This document shows, piece after piece, positions 9,601-17,066 of a stretch of DNA of 39,263 nt (position 1 is the stretch's first letter; each line of letters starts with the position of its first letter). The notes beneath the pieces are model-generated. The model searched no databases and was not told the origin of the DNA. It was given only the letters and a program-made list of their open reading frames with translations. The DNA lies in contig VFZO01000025.1 of NCBI GenBank assembly GCA_016871155.1, positions 1 through 39,263 on the forward strand, given 5' to 3'. The translations under genes and the position numbers were made by a program. Source of the DNA: Acidobacteriota bacterium. GTDB taxonomy: Bacteria; Acidobacteriota; Terriglobia; Bryobacterales; Bryobacteraceae.

Positions 9601-10016
9601 ACCTGCTGTTTCGCAACCACGGCGCCAATCTCCGACGTGGAGCTTTGGACCTCCGCACCGATCGCCTCGACGTTCACCGACTGCTCGACGGAGCCGACTT
9701 CGAGTGTCATATCGAGCGTGGCCGTCTGGTTGACGCTCAGTGCGAATGAGGCGAGCCGCGCTGTGCGAAAGCCGGTCTTCGCGCACTCCAGCGTATACTG
9801 GCCGGGCAGGATGTTCAGGATGACGAAGACGCCGGAATTATTGGACTCGGTTCTGGTTTCGACCGCGGTCGCGGCGTTCCGAAGGGTCAGCGCAGCGCCG
9901 GGCACAATGGAGCCCGAAGCATCCTTTACGGTTCCGTTGATGGTGGCGGTAGACGTTTGTGCGAAGATCGCCACGGATGCGGCGAGAAGTACTAGCGCGT
10001 TTTTGGCTAAGTTCAT
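6666..10016 (-). CDS. TonB-receptor-like outer-membrane protein with carboxypeptidase-regulatory domain
   Basis: 1116 residues, typical of the giant Oar-like receptors abundant in Acidobacteriota. Order: signal peptide (1 to ~19, ending FAQ), a carboxypeptidase-regulatory-like beta-sandwich (about 25-108: INGTVKDASG ... GVFVILNILPGQY), a plug-like region with LPLNGRNFTQLLSLTPG (about 140-160), then a long beta-barrel rich in aromatic strands and the sequence WTLDGI typical of these proteins, ending in Phe (LGAKIKF) as BAM-assembled barrels do. Likely role: binding and uptake of a polymer or complex across the outer membrane; no TonB box is obvious, so energy coupling is unproven. ATG at 10016 has AGGAG about 9 bases upstream and a strong promoter at 10050-10078. 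It is followed by the intrinsic terminator at 6601-6639. Confidence 0.9.
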   Translation of the reverse strand: MNLAKNALVLLAASVAIFAQTSTATINGTVKDASGSIVPGAALTLRNAATAVETRTESNNSGVFVILNILPGQYTLECAKTGFRTARLASFALSVNQTATLDMTLEVGSVEQSVNVEAIGAEVQSSTSEIGAVVAKQQVMDLPLNGRNFTQLLSLTPGVAPVSVSQNTGSGFAHPGIGAFIFPSINGQTNRSNFWTLDGITNQGLMLSTPAVNPIVDAIEEFKVQSHNDQAEFGGALGGVINVATSSGTNALHGTAWEYLRNSEFDARNTFLPAVTPFRQNQFGVAAGGPVMIPKLLNGKNNTFFHGAYQGWRFRRANNALFRVPTAANLTGDLSDEARAIFDPFSTVANPNGTGFVRTPFAGNRIPASRINAGNVYYAQQTFPAGGAPITGDRNALDPSAFSQNQEEYSVRIDRVLTPKDSVFFRLSHSMLDQTASGGRPILASFREFNAINIGTSWNHTFGPSAILQVQFGRLVNTDNSGNRFRSIPGDFVTRVGYRDTFCCAFLDNQTLMPALNIDGWVGGSESRSFNRPSDVWQYKSTFSKVVSAHQLKVGGEFNNLDFYGSPRNASATYRPLQTSNPQTPGTTGSQLASFLLDVPDAAGFRNRATTVRRGYHYAFFVQDQWKVNQKLTVNIGFRYDYTKIPPLGVEGNENIFTGAYDLQRGVYLIQKQPGSCEELRKAPCVPGGRLPANVELAKNATIYRPYNDNWQPRLGIAYRLSNRTAIRTSFGMFYDNYAAVVQTSQNYSAQWPSVGEQLQENLNNPTAAQPVPTFSGKNPFPSGALPQATPFNQVQWYMDPNAQNPYSLQWNFGVQHQIDSQTLLTANYVGSGSRRLDIGGFYNVATTPGPGDSTNRRPFPYIRPTYYDRSWGRGNYQGLQLLLDRKVRNGVGYMVNYTYSKSIDIGCSGWYGVEGCSIQDPYKFNNDRSVSGFDMTHVLTMNFVYDLPFGKGKRFSMGNKVADYAFGNWQANGIIRLSSGQPYSLQISGDLANTGNAGTYLRLNFLDNPNLDNPVPLRWFDSTKVAAPAPFTFGNSGRNRLRSDGWENFDLSLFKIFPMPWEGKSIEIRVEGFNMFNHPVYGVPNNNLTNAALFGTVTGIANQPRQLQLGAKIKF

Positions 10017-10030
10017 TCCTCAGGACTCCT

Positions 10031-10059
10031 TTACGAAGGGCGTTCGAGGAATCTATCAT
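10031..10059 (+). promoter_or_regulatory. Possible promoter of the multiheme cytochrome genes
   Basis: TTACGA (10031-10036), 17-base spacer, TATCAT (10054-10059). The -10 is good and the -35 weak. The predicted start falls at about 10066, only a few bases before the TTG start at 10069, and the elements interleave with the divergent receptor promoter. Confidence 0.3.
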
Positions 10060-10078
10060 GTCAGTTAATTGAAGTCAA
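10050..10078 (-). promoter_or_regulatory. Sigma-70-like promoter of the receptor gene
   Basis: On the minus strand: TTGACT (10073-10078), 17-base spacer, TAGATT (10050-10055). Predicted start near 10043 leaves a ~26-base leader containing AGGAG before the ATG at 10016. The site overlaps the first codons of the divergent cytochrome gene. Confidence 0.6.
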
Positions 10079-11649
10079 TCGTCGCGTTAACGGTACCTTT
10101 TTCGCTATTCGCTCAGCAATCGATCCTGGATCTGGTTGCGTCGGCTGGCGAGCGCCAGGCGTTTGTGGCGCTCTATGAGGAGAAGGACGCGCTTCGAAAG
10201 CGGTCCCTTGCGGCCCAGTACTTGCGGGAATATCCCCGCTCGTTCCTGGTGGCGCAGGTACTGGAGGCCGAGGCCAAGGCGTCGGCGGACTTGAACGACC
10301 ACGCATCGGCGTTGACGTTCGCGCGCCAGTCGCTGCAAATTTATCCTGAGAACCCCGGGCTGCTGGTGCCGATGGCGGCATGGCAGCGGGCGCGAGGAGA
10401 CGTCGCGGCGGCGCGGACGGCAGCGTCGGAGGGCTTGCGATTGTTGGATCTTTTCGTCTCGCCATCGGGAGCGCTGAGGGAGGCACTGCGTTCCGTCGCC
10501 ATTCGCGCTGGCGGTGTGGAAGCGGGGCGCCGCACCGGGCAGAAAGGCGGCTATGCCGGATCGAAAGCATGCGCAAATTGCCACCGGGAGGTCTACGCCG
10601 CTTGGGAAAAAACGGGAATGGCGGCCATGCTGCGGCCGCTCAACCGGGCTAAGGTGATAGGTGATTTCTCCGGCGCGAAGTTCGATTCCTTTCGAACGGG
10701 AACGGCCGACCGGCCTTACATCGAGTTGCGGCGGCGGAACGGAGAGTGGGATCGGTACCGGGTCGACTTCACCATCGGGTCGAAATGGCAACAGGCCTAC
10801 GCAACGCGCTCGCCGTCGGGCAACCTGCATGTGCTGCCGGTTCAATACAACGCATTGACCAAGCAGTGGCTCAACTATTGGGCCACCATCGATCCGCCGC
10901 AGTCCGAGCGAGCGGAAACCGCCGAATTTCACCGATTGCGGCGCGTAACGTCCTATCAGGAAAATTGCGCGCAGTGCCACACCTCGCAAGTGAGAGAAAA
11001 CGGATACGCCGAAGAAGGCGTGAACTGTGAGATGTGCCACGGACCATCCGCGGCCCATGTCAAGGGAGGGCCGGCGGCGTTTCGATTCGCCAAGGCGCCG
11101 GCGGAGGAGTCCGTGCGGGTCTGCGCCCAGTGCCACGCGCAATCGGTACAGCGCGAGCGGGATGCGGCGTTTCCGCCGTCTTACCGGCGAAGGCCGTACG
11201 CAGAGTTTGCGCCAAGAGCGTTTTACCGGGACGGACGATTTCGCGAAACGACGTTTATCGTCGAGGCGTTCGAACGTTCGGCCTGCTACAAAAAAGGCGG
11301 CGCGACATGCGTATCCTGCCATGATCCCCATCCGGCGGACGCGGCAACGAATCCGAAATCACTCAAGTTCGGCGGCGGCGACGGGATGTGCACGCAGTGC
11401 CACGCGACGCTCGCGGGCTCGAAACATACCCGCCATTCCGGCGTTTCGTGCGAAAGCTGCCATATGCCGAAGATCATGGGAGCGCTGCTGTTCCAGGCCG
11501 GTTCGCACCAAATCAGCGAAAGGCCCTCGGTGGAATTCACGGAGCGGTTCGGACAAGCGGAAAGTCCAAACGCCTGCCTGCTGTGTCATAAAGACAAGGA
11601 CACCCAATGGTTGCGAGAGCAGTTGCGATCCTGGCGCTCGGCGCGGTAG
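10069..11649 (+). CDS. Octaheme c-type cytochrome with N-terminal helical repeats
   Basis: 526 residues, exported (MKSIVALTVPFSLFAQ signal). Residues ~20-150 are TPR-like helices; residues ~165-515 carry eight CxxCH heme-attachment motifs (CANCH at 168-172, then CAQCH, CEMCH, CAQCH, CVSCH, CTQCH, CESCH, CLLCH), resembling the cytochrome c554 group. Role: periplasmic electron transfer; partner and substrate are unknown. The frame has a stop (TAA 10066-10068) immediately upstream, so TTG at 10069 is the first possible start. An ATG at 10058 with a good GAGGA site opens a four-residue leader frame whose TGA overlaps that TTG, suggesting translational coupling or a small sequence error. The last 43 bases overlap the next cytochrome gene, so the two are surely co-expressed. 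Confidence 0.9.
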   Translation: MKSIVALTVPFSLFAQQSILDLVASAGERQAFVALYEEKDALRKRSLAAQYLREYPRSFLVAQVLEAEAKASADLNDHASALTFARQSLQIYPENPGLLVPMAAWQRARGDVAAARTAASEGLRLLDLFVSPSGALREALRSVAIRAGGVEAGRRTGQKGGYAGSKACANCHREVYAAWEKTGMAAMLRPLNRAKVIGDFSGAKFDSFRTGTADRPYIELRRRNGEWDRYRVDFTIGSKWQQAYATRSPSGNLHVLPVQYNALTKQWLNYWATIDPPQSERAETAEFHRLRRVTSYQENCAQCHTSQVRENGYAEEGVNCEMCHGPSAAHVKGGPAAFRFAKAPAEESVRVCAQCHAQSVQRERDAAFPPSYRRRPYAEFAPRAFYRDGRFRETTFIVEAFERSACYKKGGATCVSCHDPHPADAATNPKSLKFGGGDGMCTQCHATLAGSKHTRHSGVSCESCHMPKIMGALLFQAGSHQISERPSVEFTERFGQAESPNACLLCHKDKDTQWLREQLRSWRSAR

Positions 11650-13097
11650 CCGGGCAGGAGTTCGCGGGATCGCGGGCCTGCACGCCCTGTCACAAGGACG
11701 TGGCGGCGCGGTATGCGAAGTCCGGAATGGGAAGGTCCATGTCTGCGGTGGGCGTGCTGCCGCCGGGCCGGGTGGAAAGCGCGCCGCTGAAGCGAGTCTT
11801 CGAAGTCTTCGCGCGCGATGGGCGGATGTTCCAGCGTGAGTCCGGCGAAGGCTTCGCGCATGAGCAACCGCTGGCGTATGCAATCGGTTCCGGGAGCAAC
11901 GGCGTAAGCTACGCGGTCAGGCGCGGCGATCACTTGTTTCAGGCGCCATTAAGCTGGTATTCGAAAACCTCGAGCTGGGAGTTGTCTCCAGGCTATGAGC
12001 ACGCCGACTACGGCTTCAACAGGCCGCTCGCGTCCGGGTGCATCGCCTGTCACTCCGGACGGCCCAGACCGGTACCGCAATCGAGCGGGCGCTTCGCCGA
12101 GCCGCCTTTCGCCGAACTCGCCATCGGCTGCGAGAACTGCCACGGGCCGGGGGCGCGGCATGCCCGCTCCGCCCGGCGCACCGAGATTGTGAACCCTGCG
12201 AGATTGCCCCGCGCCCGCGCCGAGGAAATCTGCATGCAGTGCCACCAGGGCGGCGATGCCCGGGTTTTGATGCCGGGCAAGGTCGAAACAGACTTTCGGC
12301 CGGGGCGGGCGCTGAGCGAGATTGTGGCGATTTTCCAGGCGCCGCGTGTCGAGGATACGGATCTCCTGCAGCACCATGAAGCGATGCGCGAGAGTGCGTG
12401 TTTTCAAAAGTCGGAAGGCATGAGCTGTCACACCTGCCACAATCCGCACGCGGCGAAGGTGGATCACAACGCGACGTGCGGAACCTGCCATAAACCGCAC
12501 GGGAAAGGCCCGGATTGCGTGCAATGCCATATGCCGAAGCGAGCGATCGGCTTGATTGCCCACTCCGCGTTAACGAACCATCGAATATCCTTGAAGCCGC
12601 GAACCGCGGCCCGGCGTGGCCTGGCCCTGTTCAACGCGGGCCCCGCGCCGGACGCTTCCACGCTGTTCCAAGCCTACGGCCAGGCAATGGACAAGCGGCC
12701 GGAGTTCGCGGCGTTGTTTGAGGAGAACCTCGCCCGCGCCAACGGGCCGATTGCTCTGGCCACTCGCGGGCGGGCGGCGCTGCGGCGCGGCGCCTTCGCG
12801 GAGGCGGTCCCCTTATTGCGCGGCGCTCTGGAGGGCGGTTACCGTGTGGCTGCTACGTTCGAAGATCTCGGCGACGCGCTGGGACGTTTAGGGCAACCGG
12901 AGGAGTCGCTCGCCGTGCTCCGTGAAGGGTTGGCCGTGGCCCCGTTCTCTCAGACGCTGCATAAGAGCGTGGCGCTGCGGCACATTCAAAGGAAAGACTA
13001 CGCGGCGGCGAACAGCGCGTTGGAAGAGTATGTCCGCCTGTTCCCCGAGGACGATTTTGTTCGGCGGTTGTTGAAGCAGGTGTCAGGGCAGCCCTAA
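11607..13097 (+). CDS. Heptaheme c-type cytochrome with C-terminal TPR
   Basis: 496 residues with a signal peptide (about 1-16). Seven CxxCH motifs occupy roughly residues 25-310 (CTPCH, CIACH, CENCH, CMQCH, CHTCH, CGTCH, CVQCH), with further His residues that could serve as distal heme ligands; residues ~355-490 form TPR-like helices, the reverse domain order of the preceding octaheme protein. ATG at 11607 lies inside the upstream gene, with AAGGA 8 bases before it. It is clearly homologous to the convergent cytochrome at 13083-14444 (shared MGRS segment after the first heme and a W-[ED]-x-[SA]-P-G-Y segment before the second). Likely a periplasmic electron carrier or redox enzyme; substrate unknown. 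Its stop codon region overlaps the convergent gene by 15 bases. Confidence 0.9.
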   Translation: MVARAVAILALGAVAGQEFAGSRACTPCHKDVAARYAKSGMGRSMSAVGVLPPGRVESAPLKRVFEVFARDGRMFQRESGEGFAHEQPLAYAIGSGSNGVSYAVRRGDHLFQAPLSWYSKTSSWELSPGYEHADYGFNRPLASGCIACHSGRPRPVPQSSGRFAEPPFAELAIGCENCHGPGARHARSARRTEIVNPARLPRARAEEICMQCHQGGDARVLMPGKVETDFRPGRALSEIVAIFQAPRVEDTDLLQHHEAMRESACFQKSEGMSCHTCHNPHAAKVDHNATCGTCHKPHGKGPDCVQCHMPKRAIGLIAHSALTNHRISLKPRTAARRGLALFNAGPAPDASTLFQAYGQAMDKRPEFAALFEENLARANGPIALATRGRAALRRGAFAEAVPLLRGALEGGYRVAATFEDLGDALGRLGQPEESLAVLREGLAVAPFSQTLHKSVALRHIQRKDYAAANSALEEYVRLFPEDDFVRRLLKQVSGQP

Positions 13098-14444
13098 CGC
13101 TTCGCGCGTGGCCAGATGGGCCGGGTTGCGCTTAAGGTAGCGCTCGAGAATCTCCCGGCGTCTGGCCGGGAGCAGATTTGCCAACAGGTGGTAGCTGGTT
13201 TCATCCAGCGGGTCTCGTTCGATAGCTCTTTCCAGCGCGGCGGCGGCTTTGGCCGTTTCGCCCAGCGCCTTAAACGCAAGCGCCTGCTTCTGCGGATGAC
13301 CGGCGAGAAGCTTGGCGGCGTCGGCATGCTGATTTCGCATCAGCAGCAGGGTGCCGAGGGCGCCGATCAGTTCGGAGTCGTTCGAATGCCTCGGGTAGGC
13401 CGCGGTAAGGTTGCGAAAGGAGTTGGCGTAGTCGCCAACGGCGAGTTCAGCCAGCCCCAGGTTCCGCTGGGCGTTAGCCGCGGGCCGCCAGGCGCGCAGT
13501 TTAGGCTCGAAAGGGACGGAAGGTCCCGGCTTGGCGATTCGGTGGTCGGTGAAAGCGGTGTGGAGTCCGTCGACCGCGCCGCGTTTGGGCATATGGCAGG
13601 CAGGGCAGCCCTCAACGGCGTGGCCCCTGGGCCGCTCGGTGTGGCAGCCGGTGCATTGGGCATCGATGTCGACCTTCTCCCCGTGGGCGTTGTGGCAGGA
13701 ACCACACCAAAGATTCGGCCCGCAACGGGCAAGCGCCAACTGCTCGACGTGGCTCACGACCTTCAGATCCTTCGCCGGTTGGACGAAGATCGCGACCGAA
13801 TCCTCCAGTTTACGGCCCGGCTCGTACGGTTTTGCCGAAGGCTGCGGAATGCGCGCTACTCCGGTAAGGTGGCATTGTTCACAGACCGACGCTCTCTCGA
13901 AGGACGAGAGTTTGCCTGGATGCACGATGTTGGACTTCGACGGGCGCAGCGAGTGGGCGTCGCCGTCGCCGTGGCATCGGTCGCAGTCGATGGGCGCCAG
14001 TTTGCCGGACTGTTGCGAAGCGTGGCAGCCGAGACACTCGGGCGTGATCCGGCGGTTGAAGTCGATGTGATCGAGCGCTTGATAGCCAGGCGCCACGTCC
14101 CAGAGTTTTTTCGCCGGATAGTGGGCGATGGGAGATTGGAAAAGCGCACCGGAAATGTTGACCAGAAAACCGGCCGCGTGCGCCCCGGAGCCGACCTGCC
14201 AGACCGTGGTGAAGTCCGCCCGGCGGCCGTTCCGCGTCACCGTGTGGCGCGCGTCGTGAACCTCAAACTTGGTATTGGCGCGGGTAAACGAGGCACGGAC
14301 TTCTGTGTTGACGGGCGTCAGCGACCGGCCCATTGGGGTGCGCTGGTACGCCGCGGCCTCGCGCGGATGGCACATGGCGCACGGCGACTCGGCAGGCGCC
14401 GGAGCAATGGCGAGAAATACGAGACAGGGCAGCGGGCCGCGCAC
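13083..14444 (-). CDS. Heptaheme c-type cytochrome with C-terminal TPR (paralogue)
   Basis: 453 residues; short signal peptide (about 1-18), seven CxxCH motifs (CAMCH, CLGCH, CDRCH, CEQCH, CGSCH, CTGCH, CPACH) over residues ~22-300, then TPR-like helices to the C-terminus. It matches the convergent neighbour in domain order, heme count and local motifs (PMGRSLTP; DVAPGY), so the pair probably arose by duplication and inversion. The start is a GTG at 14444, 18 bases after the stop of the glycosidase-like gene on the same strand, suggesting one transcript. Expected to act in the periplasm. No catalytic heme (CxxCK or similar) is visible, so electron transfer rather than catalysis is the cautious reading. 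Confidence 0.88.
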   Translation of the reverse strand: MRGPLPCLVFLAIAPAPAESPCAMCHPREAAAYQRTPMGRSLTPVNTEVRASFTRANTKFEVHDARHTVTRNGRRADFTTVWQVGSGAHAAGFLVNISGALFQSPIAHYPAKKLWDVAPGYQALDHIDFNRRITPECLGCHASQQSGKLAPIDCDRCHGDGDAHSLRPSKSNIVHPGKLSSFERASVCEQCHLTGVARIPQPSAKPYEPGRKLEDSVAIFVQPAKDLKVVSHVEQLALARCGPNLWCGSCHNAHGEKVDIDAQCTGCHTERPRGHAVEGCPACHMPKRGAVDGLHTAFTDHRIAKPGPSVPFEPKLRAWRPAANAQRNLGLAELAVGDYANSFRNLTAAYPRHSNDSELIGALGTLLLMRNQHADAAKLLAGHPQKQALAFKALGETAKAAAALERAIERDPLDETSYHLLANLLPARRREILERYLKRNPAHLATREALGLP

Positions 14445-14462
14445 ACTATGAGGGTACAGCAG

Positions 14463-15839
14463 CTAGCCGGCCGTAAAGCTATACACGTCGGCGTCTCGAA
14501 GGGCGATCAACAGCCGCACCGTCTTTCCTCGCTCGGCGCCGATCGATACGCCGGAACTCCAGACCACCGCTTTGTCGATCCGGTCGCCGATCAGTTCGAC
14601 GCACTCGCCAAGGGACAGGCCCGGTATCGTGAGCCCGGCGGCATCCTGCACCTCCACGCGCACGCCGCCGGCGGCGGATGTGGCGAAGTTCAGCAGCAGT
14701 TGGGACCCATCCCAAGCGAACGGCTTGGTGACCAGTTCCCCGCCCCGACCGCCGGCGTGCAGGCTGGCGAATCCATCGGTACGGAGAGTGAATCGCTGCA
14801 GATGCGCCGTGGGTTGGCCGTAGTGCCGGTTCACGTAGAAACTCATTTCGGCCTCGCCTGTCGGGACCACGTTTAGCGCGGGATAGTTGTCGCGGCTCAC
14901 CCAGTGGTGGATGCCGTGGCCAGGCCGTAGAAAGGCTTCCCGAAAATGGCGGTCGATCCGGTTGCCGCCGCGAGAGGTCAGCAGCACCGAGTCGCTAGTG
15001 TCCTTGTAGTAGCTGGGGTGGACGCCGGTCTGCAGCGCTTCGGCGTCGGTCAACACCTGACGGCCGGGCATGAAGCGGGCGGCGATACCCACATAGACGT
15101 GAGGTGCGCGGAAATACGGGTGCATCTGGTTGGTATAAAGATGCTCGATGGGCGCATCGCCGAAGTCGGCGATCTGCCACGGCGACCAGCGCAGAAAATC
15201 GGGACTGGTGGCGCGGGCGATGGAGCGAATCCTGTTCGGCGACCAGCGTGCGTAGGCGACGTAGCAGTTCTCGGTGGCCGACCAAAACGCCAGGTTCTGC
15301 GAATCGAACATCCACTCCTTGGTTTTGGGCAGAACAGGTTCGTCCTGCAGCGGCCGCCATTGCAAACCGTCATTGGACTGATAAGCGCGCAGTCCGGTGC
15401 TGGCGAGGCCGGCCAGCGCCTTGTAGCGTGATTTCGCCGCCGGGTTCCGGTCGACGAAAGGGCAGAAGTTGTGGGCGTAGGGATTGTCCCGCAGCACGAC
15501 GTTGTTAGCCGGCTTGACGAAGTGGATGCCGTCAAGCGATTCGGCGTAGCACGTGACCGCGCCGGGACCGTCGTCGCTGCCGGCCAACGGCATTCCGCGG
15601 TAGTAGACGCGATAAGGTCCGTCGTCCTGAATCACAGTGAAGTAGCCGGAAAACGCGCCTTCGTGGGGGCGGTCCATCTTCAATACAACCTCTTTGGCGA
15701 CTGGCGTCGCCAACCGGAGGTCAGCACCCCGAAGCGTATCGACGAAGTGACCGTCGATGAAAATTTCTCTATGCGCGGGTTTGTTCTGACCGGCTGCGGC
15801 CCCGGCCAGGGCACCAAGGGCGGTTCTGCGGGTGATCAC
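14463..15839 (-). CDS. Glycoside-hydrolase-like beta-propeller protein (GH32/GH43-like), exported
   Basis: 458 residues. A Tat-type signal (TRRTALGALAGAAAG) is followed by a region with repeated S-x-D-G-x-x-[FW] and W-S-x-x-x blocks (ESLDGIHFVKP, QSNDGLQWRP, SPDFLRWSPW), as in five-bladed propeller glycosidases and related acidobacterial/planctomycetal proteins. The last ~100 residues resemble a beta-sandwich of the kind that follows GH32 catalytic domains. A sugar-cleaving role outside the cytoplasm is likely, but catalytic acids cannot be assigned with confidence, so it may be a non-catalytic propeller. GTG at 15839 is the first start in frame after a stop; a TAAACT box ends six bases before it, implying a leaderless transcript. 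It lies upstream of the heptaheme cytochrome gene. Confidence 0.7.
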   Translation of the reverse strand: MITRRTALGALAGAAAGQNKPAHREIFIDGHFVDTLRGADLRLATPVAKEVVLKMDRPHEGAFSGYFTVIQDDGPYRVYYRGMPLAGSDDGPGAVTCYAESLDGIHFVKPANNVVLRDNPYAHNFCPFVDRNPAAKSRYKALAGLASTGLRAYQSNDGLQWRPLQDEPVLPKTKEWMFDSQNLAFWSATENCYVAYARWSPNRIRSIARATSPDFLRWSPWQIADFGDAPIEHLYTNQMHPYFRAPHVYVGIAARFMPGRQVLTDAEALQTGVHPSYYKDTSDSVLLTSRGGNRIDRHFREAFLRPGHGIHHWVSRDNYPALNVVPTGEAEMSFYVNRHYGQPTAHLQRFTLRTDGFASLHAGGRGGELVTKPFAWDGSQLLLNFATSAAGGVRVEVQDAAGLTIPGLSLGECVELIGDRIDKAVVWSSGVSIGAERGKTVRLLIALRDADVYSFTAG

Positions 15840-15845
15840 GGATCT

Positions 15846-15851
15846 AGTTTA
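15846..15851 (-). promoter_or_regulatory. -10 box, leaderless start of the glycosidase-like gene
   Basis: TAAACT on the minus strand, exactly six bases before the GTG at 15839, so transcription would begin at or next to the start codon. A weak -35 (TCGAAA) lies 16 bases upstream. Confidence 0.35.
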
Positions 15852-15896
15852 CGCACTCGTGGTCCATTTTCGAGCCCGTCCCCGCGAATAATGATG

Positions 15897-15925
15897 TTGA
15901 CGGAATGAATCGAAGTCCGTACAAT
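15897..15925 (+). promoter_or_regulatory. Strong sigma-70-like promoter of the ABC exporter operon
   Basis: TTGACG (15897-15902), 17-base spacer, TACAAT (15920-15925). Predicted transcription start about 15932. The -10 overlaps an ATG at 15924, which therefore would not be in the mRNA; the in-frame ATG at 15942 becomes the likely start of the permease. Confidence 0.6.
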
Positions 15926-15941
15926 GAACAGTGTTCAGTAC

Positions 15942-17060
15942 ATGACGCTCATTGCTTGGAAAAATCTCTTTCACGATAAAGTCCGGCTGGTGGTGACGCT
16001 CACCGGAATCGTCTTCGCGCTGGTGCTGATTTCGGTGCAGTTCGGGATGTTCCTTGGTTTTTTGGACACGTCGGCGAATATCATCGCCCACAACGACGCC
16101 GACTTGTGGATCACGGCTCCAGGCATACCGCACGTCAACGGCGGCTCCCCGATTCTGGAAAAAAAGCGTTGGCAGGCGCTGCAAGTGCAAGGTGTGGAGA
16201 CGGTGGTTGGCTATTCGGTGTTCTTCCTCAACTGGAAGCTGCCGAACGGTGCGTTTGAGACGTGTCAGATCGTTGGATTCGATCTGGACGCCGGCCTCGG
16301 CGCTCCCTGGGATGTGGTCGAAGGCGATGTCAGCGCGCTTCGGGCCGAGGACACGGTTTTCATCGACGTTCTCTACAAGAGAAAGCTGGGCGTCGAAAAG
16401 ATAGGCGACGCGCTGGAGTTGAACGGAAAGCGCGTGCGGGTGGCGGGATTTACGAAAGGTATCCGTTCGTTCACCACAGCCCCTTATGTCTTCACGTCGT
16501 TGAAGAACTCGCAGACCTACATTCGCATGCGGCCGGACGAAACAATCTTCCTGCTTGTGAAAACGACGGGCGATGTGGTGTCCGCGCAAAAGGCGCTCCG
16601 GGAGGTAGTGCCGGGCGTGGAAGTATTCACGAAACGGGAGATGCTGGATCGCACCCAAGCCTACTGGGTCTTTGGCACAGGCGCGGGAACCACGACGCTG
16701 ATGGGTGCTGTGCTGGGCCTGCTGGTAGGAATTGTCGTGGTGGCGCAGACGATCTACGCCGCGACCATCGACCACCTAAAAGAGTTCGGCACGCTGAAAG
16801 CGATGGGCGCCACCAACGGCATGATCTACCGGGTGATCCTGACGCAGGCCGGCCTGGCGGCGGTGATGGGCTACGCATTGGGAATCTCGATCGCCCTGGT
16901 CGTGGTCAACGCGACGGCGGAGACGGACCTGCTGATCAAGCTGCCGCCGGAGATCGCGGCCGGGGTGTTTGGTATGACGCTGGCGATGTGCATGAGTGCT
17001 TCGCTGCTTTCGATTCGCAAGGCGACGACGATCGACCCGGCGATGGTGTTCCGAGGATAA
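15942..17060 (+). CDS. ABC transporter permease, DevC/FtsX-like
   Basis: 372 residues from the ATG at 15942 (378 if counted from 15924). Topology of the MacB/DevC type: one membrane helix at the N-terminus (LVVTLTGIVFALVLISVQFG), a large periplasmic domain (about 45-255), then three C-terminal helices starting TTLMGAVLGLLVGIVVVAQTIYA. The AMGATNGMIYRVILTQA segment is the coupling region seen in FtsX-like permeases. It works with the ATPase and HlyD-type adaptor encoded immediately downstream to move a substrate from the inner membrane or periplasm outward. I chose 15942 because a strong promoter -10 covers the upstream ATG, and because DevC homologues typically begin close to the A-W-x-x-L-x-x-x-[KR] segment. 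Substrate (glycolipid, peptide or drug) unknown. Confidence 0.88.
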   Translation: MTLIAWKNLFHDKVRLVVTLTGIVFALVLISVQFGMFLGFLDTSANIIAHNDADLWITAPGIPHVNGGSPILEKKRWQALQVQGVETVVGYSVFFLNWKLPNGAFETCQIVGFDLDAGLGAPWDVVEGDVSALRAEDTVFIDVLYKRKLGVEKIGDALELNGKRVRVAGFTKGIRSFTTAPYVFTSLKNSQTYIRMRPDETIFLLVKTTGDVVSAQKALREVVPGVEVFTKREMLDRTQAYWVFGTGAGTTTLMGAVLGLLVGIVVVAQTIYAATIDHLKEFGTLKAMGATNGMIYRVILTQAGLAAVMGYALGISIALVVVNATAETDLLIKLPPEIAAGVFGMTLAMCMSASLLSIRKATTIDPAMVFRG

Positions 17061-17066
17061 CGGCAG

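Noticed and set aside
13116-14876. 586-codon open frame opposite the heptaheme cytochrome and glycosidase-like genes
   Set aside because: Spans two well-supported genes on the other strand and resembles no protein family; a composition artefact.
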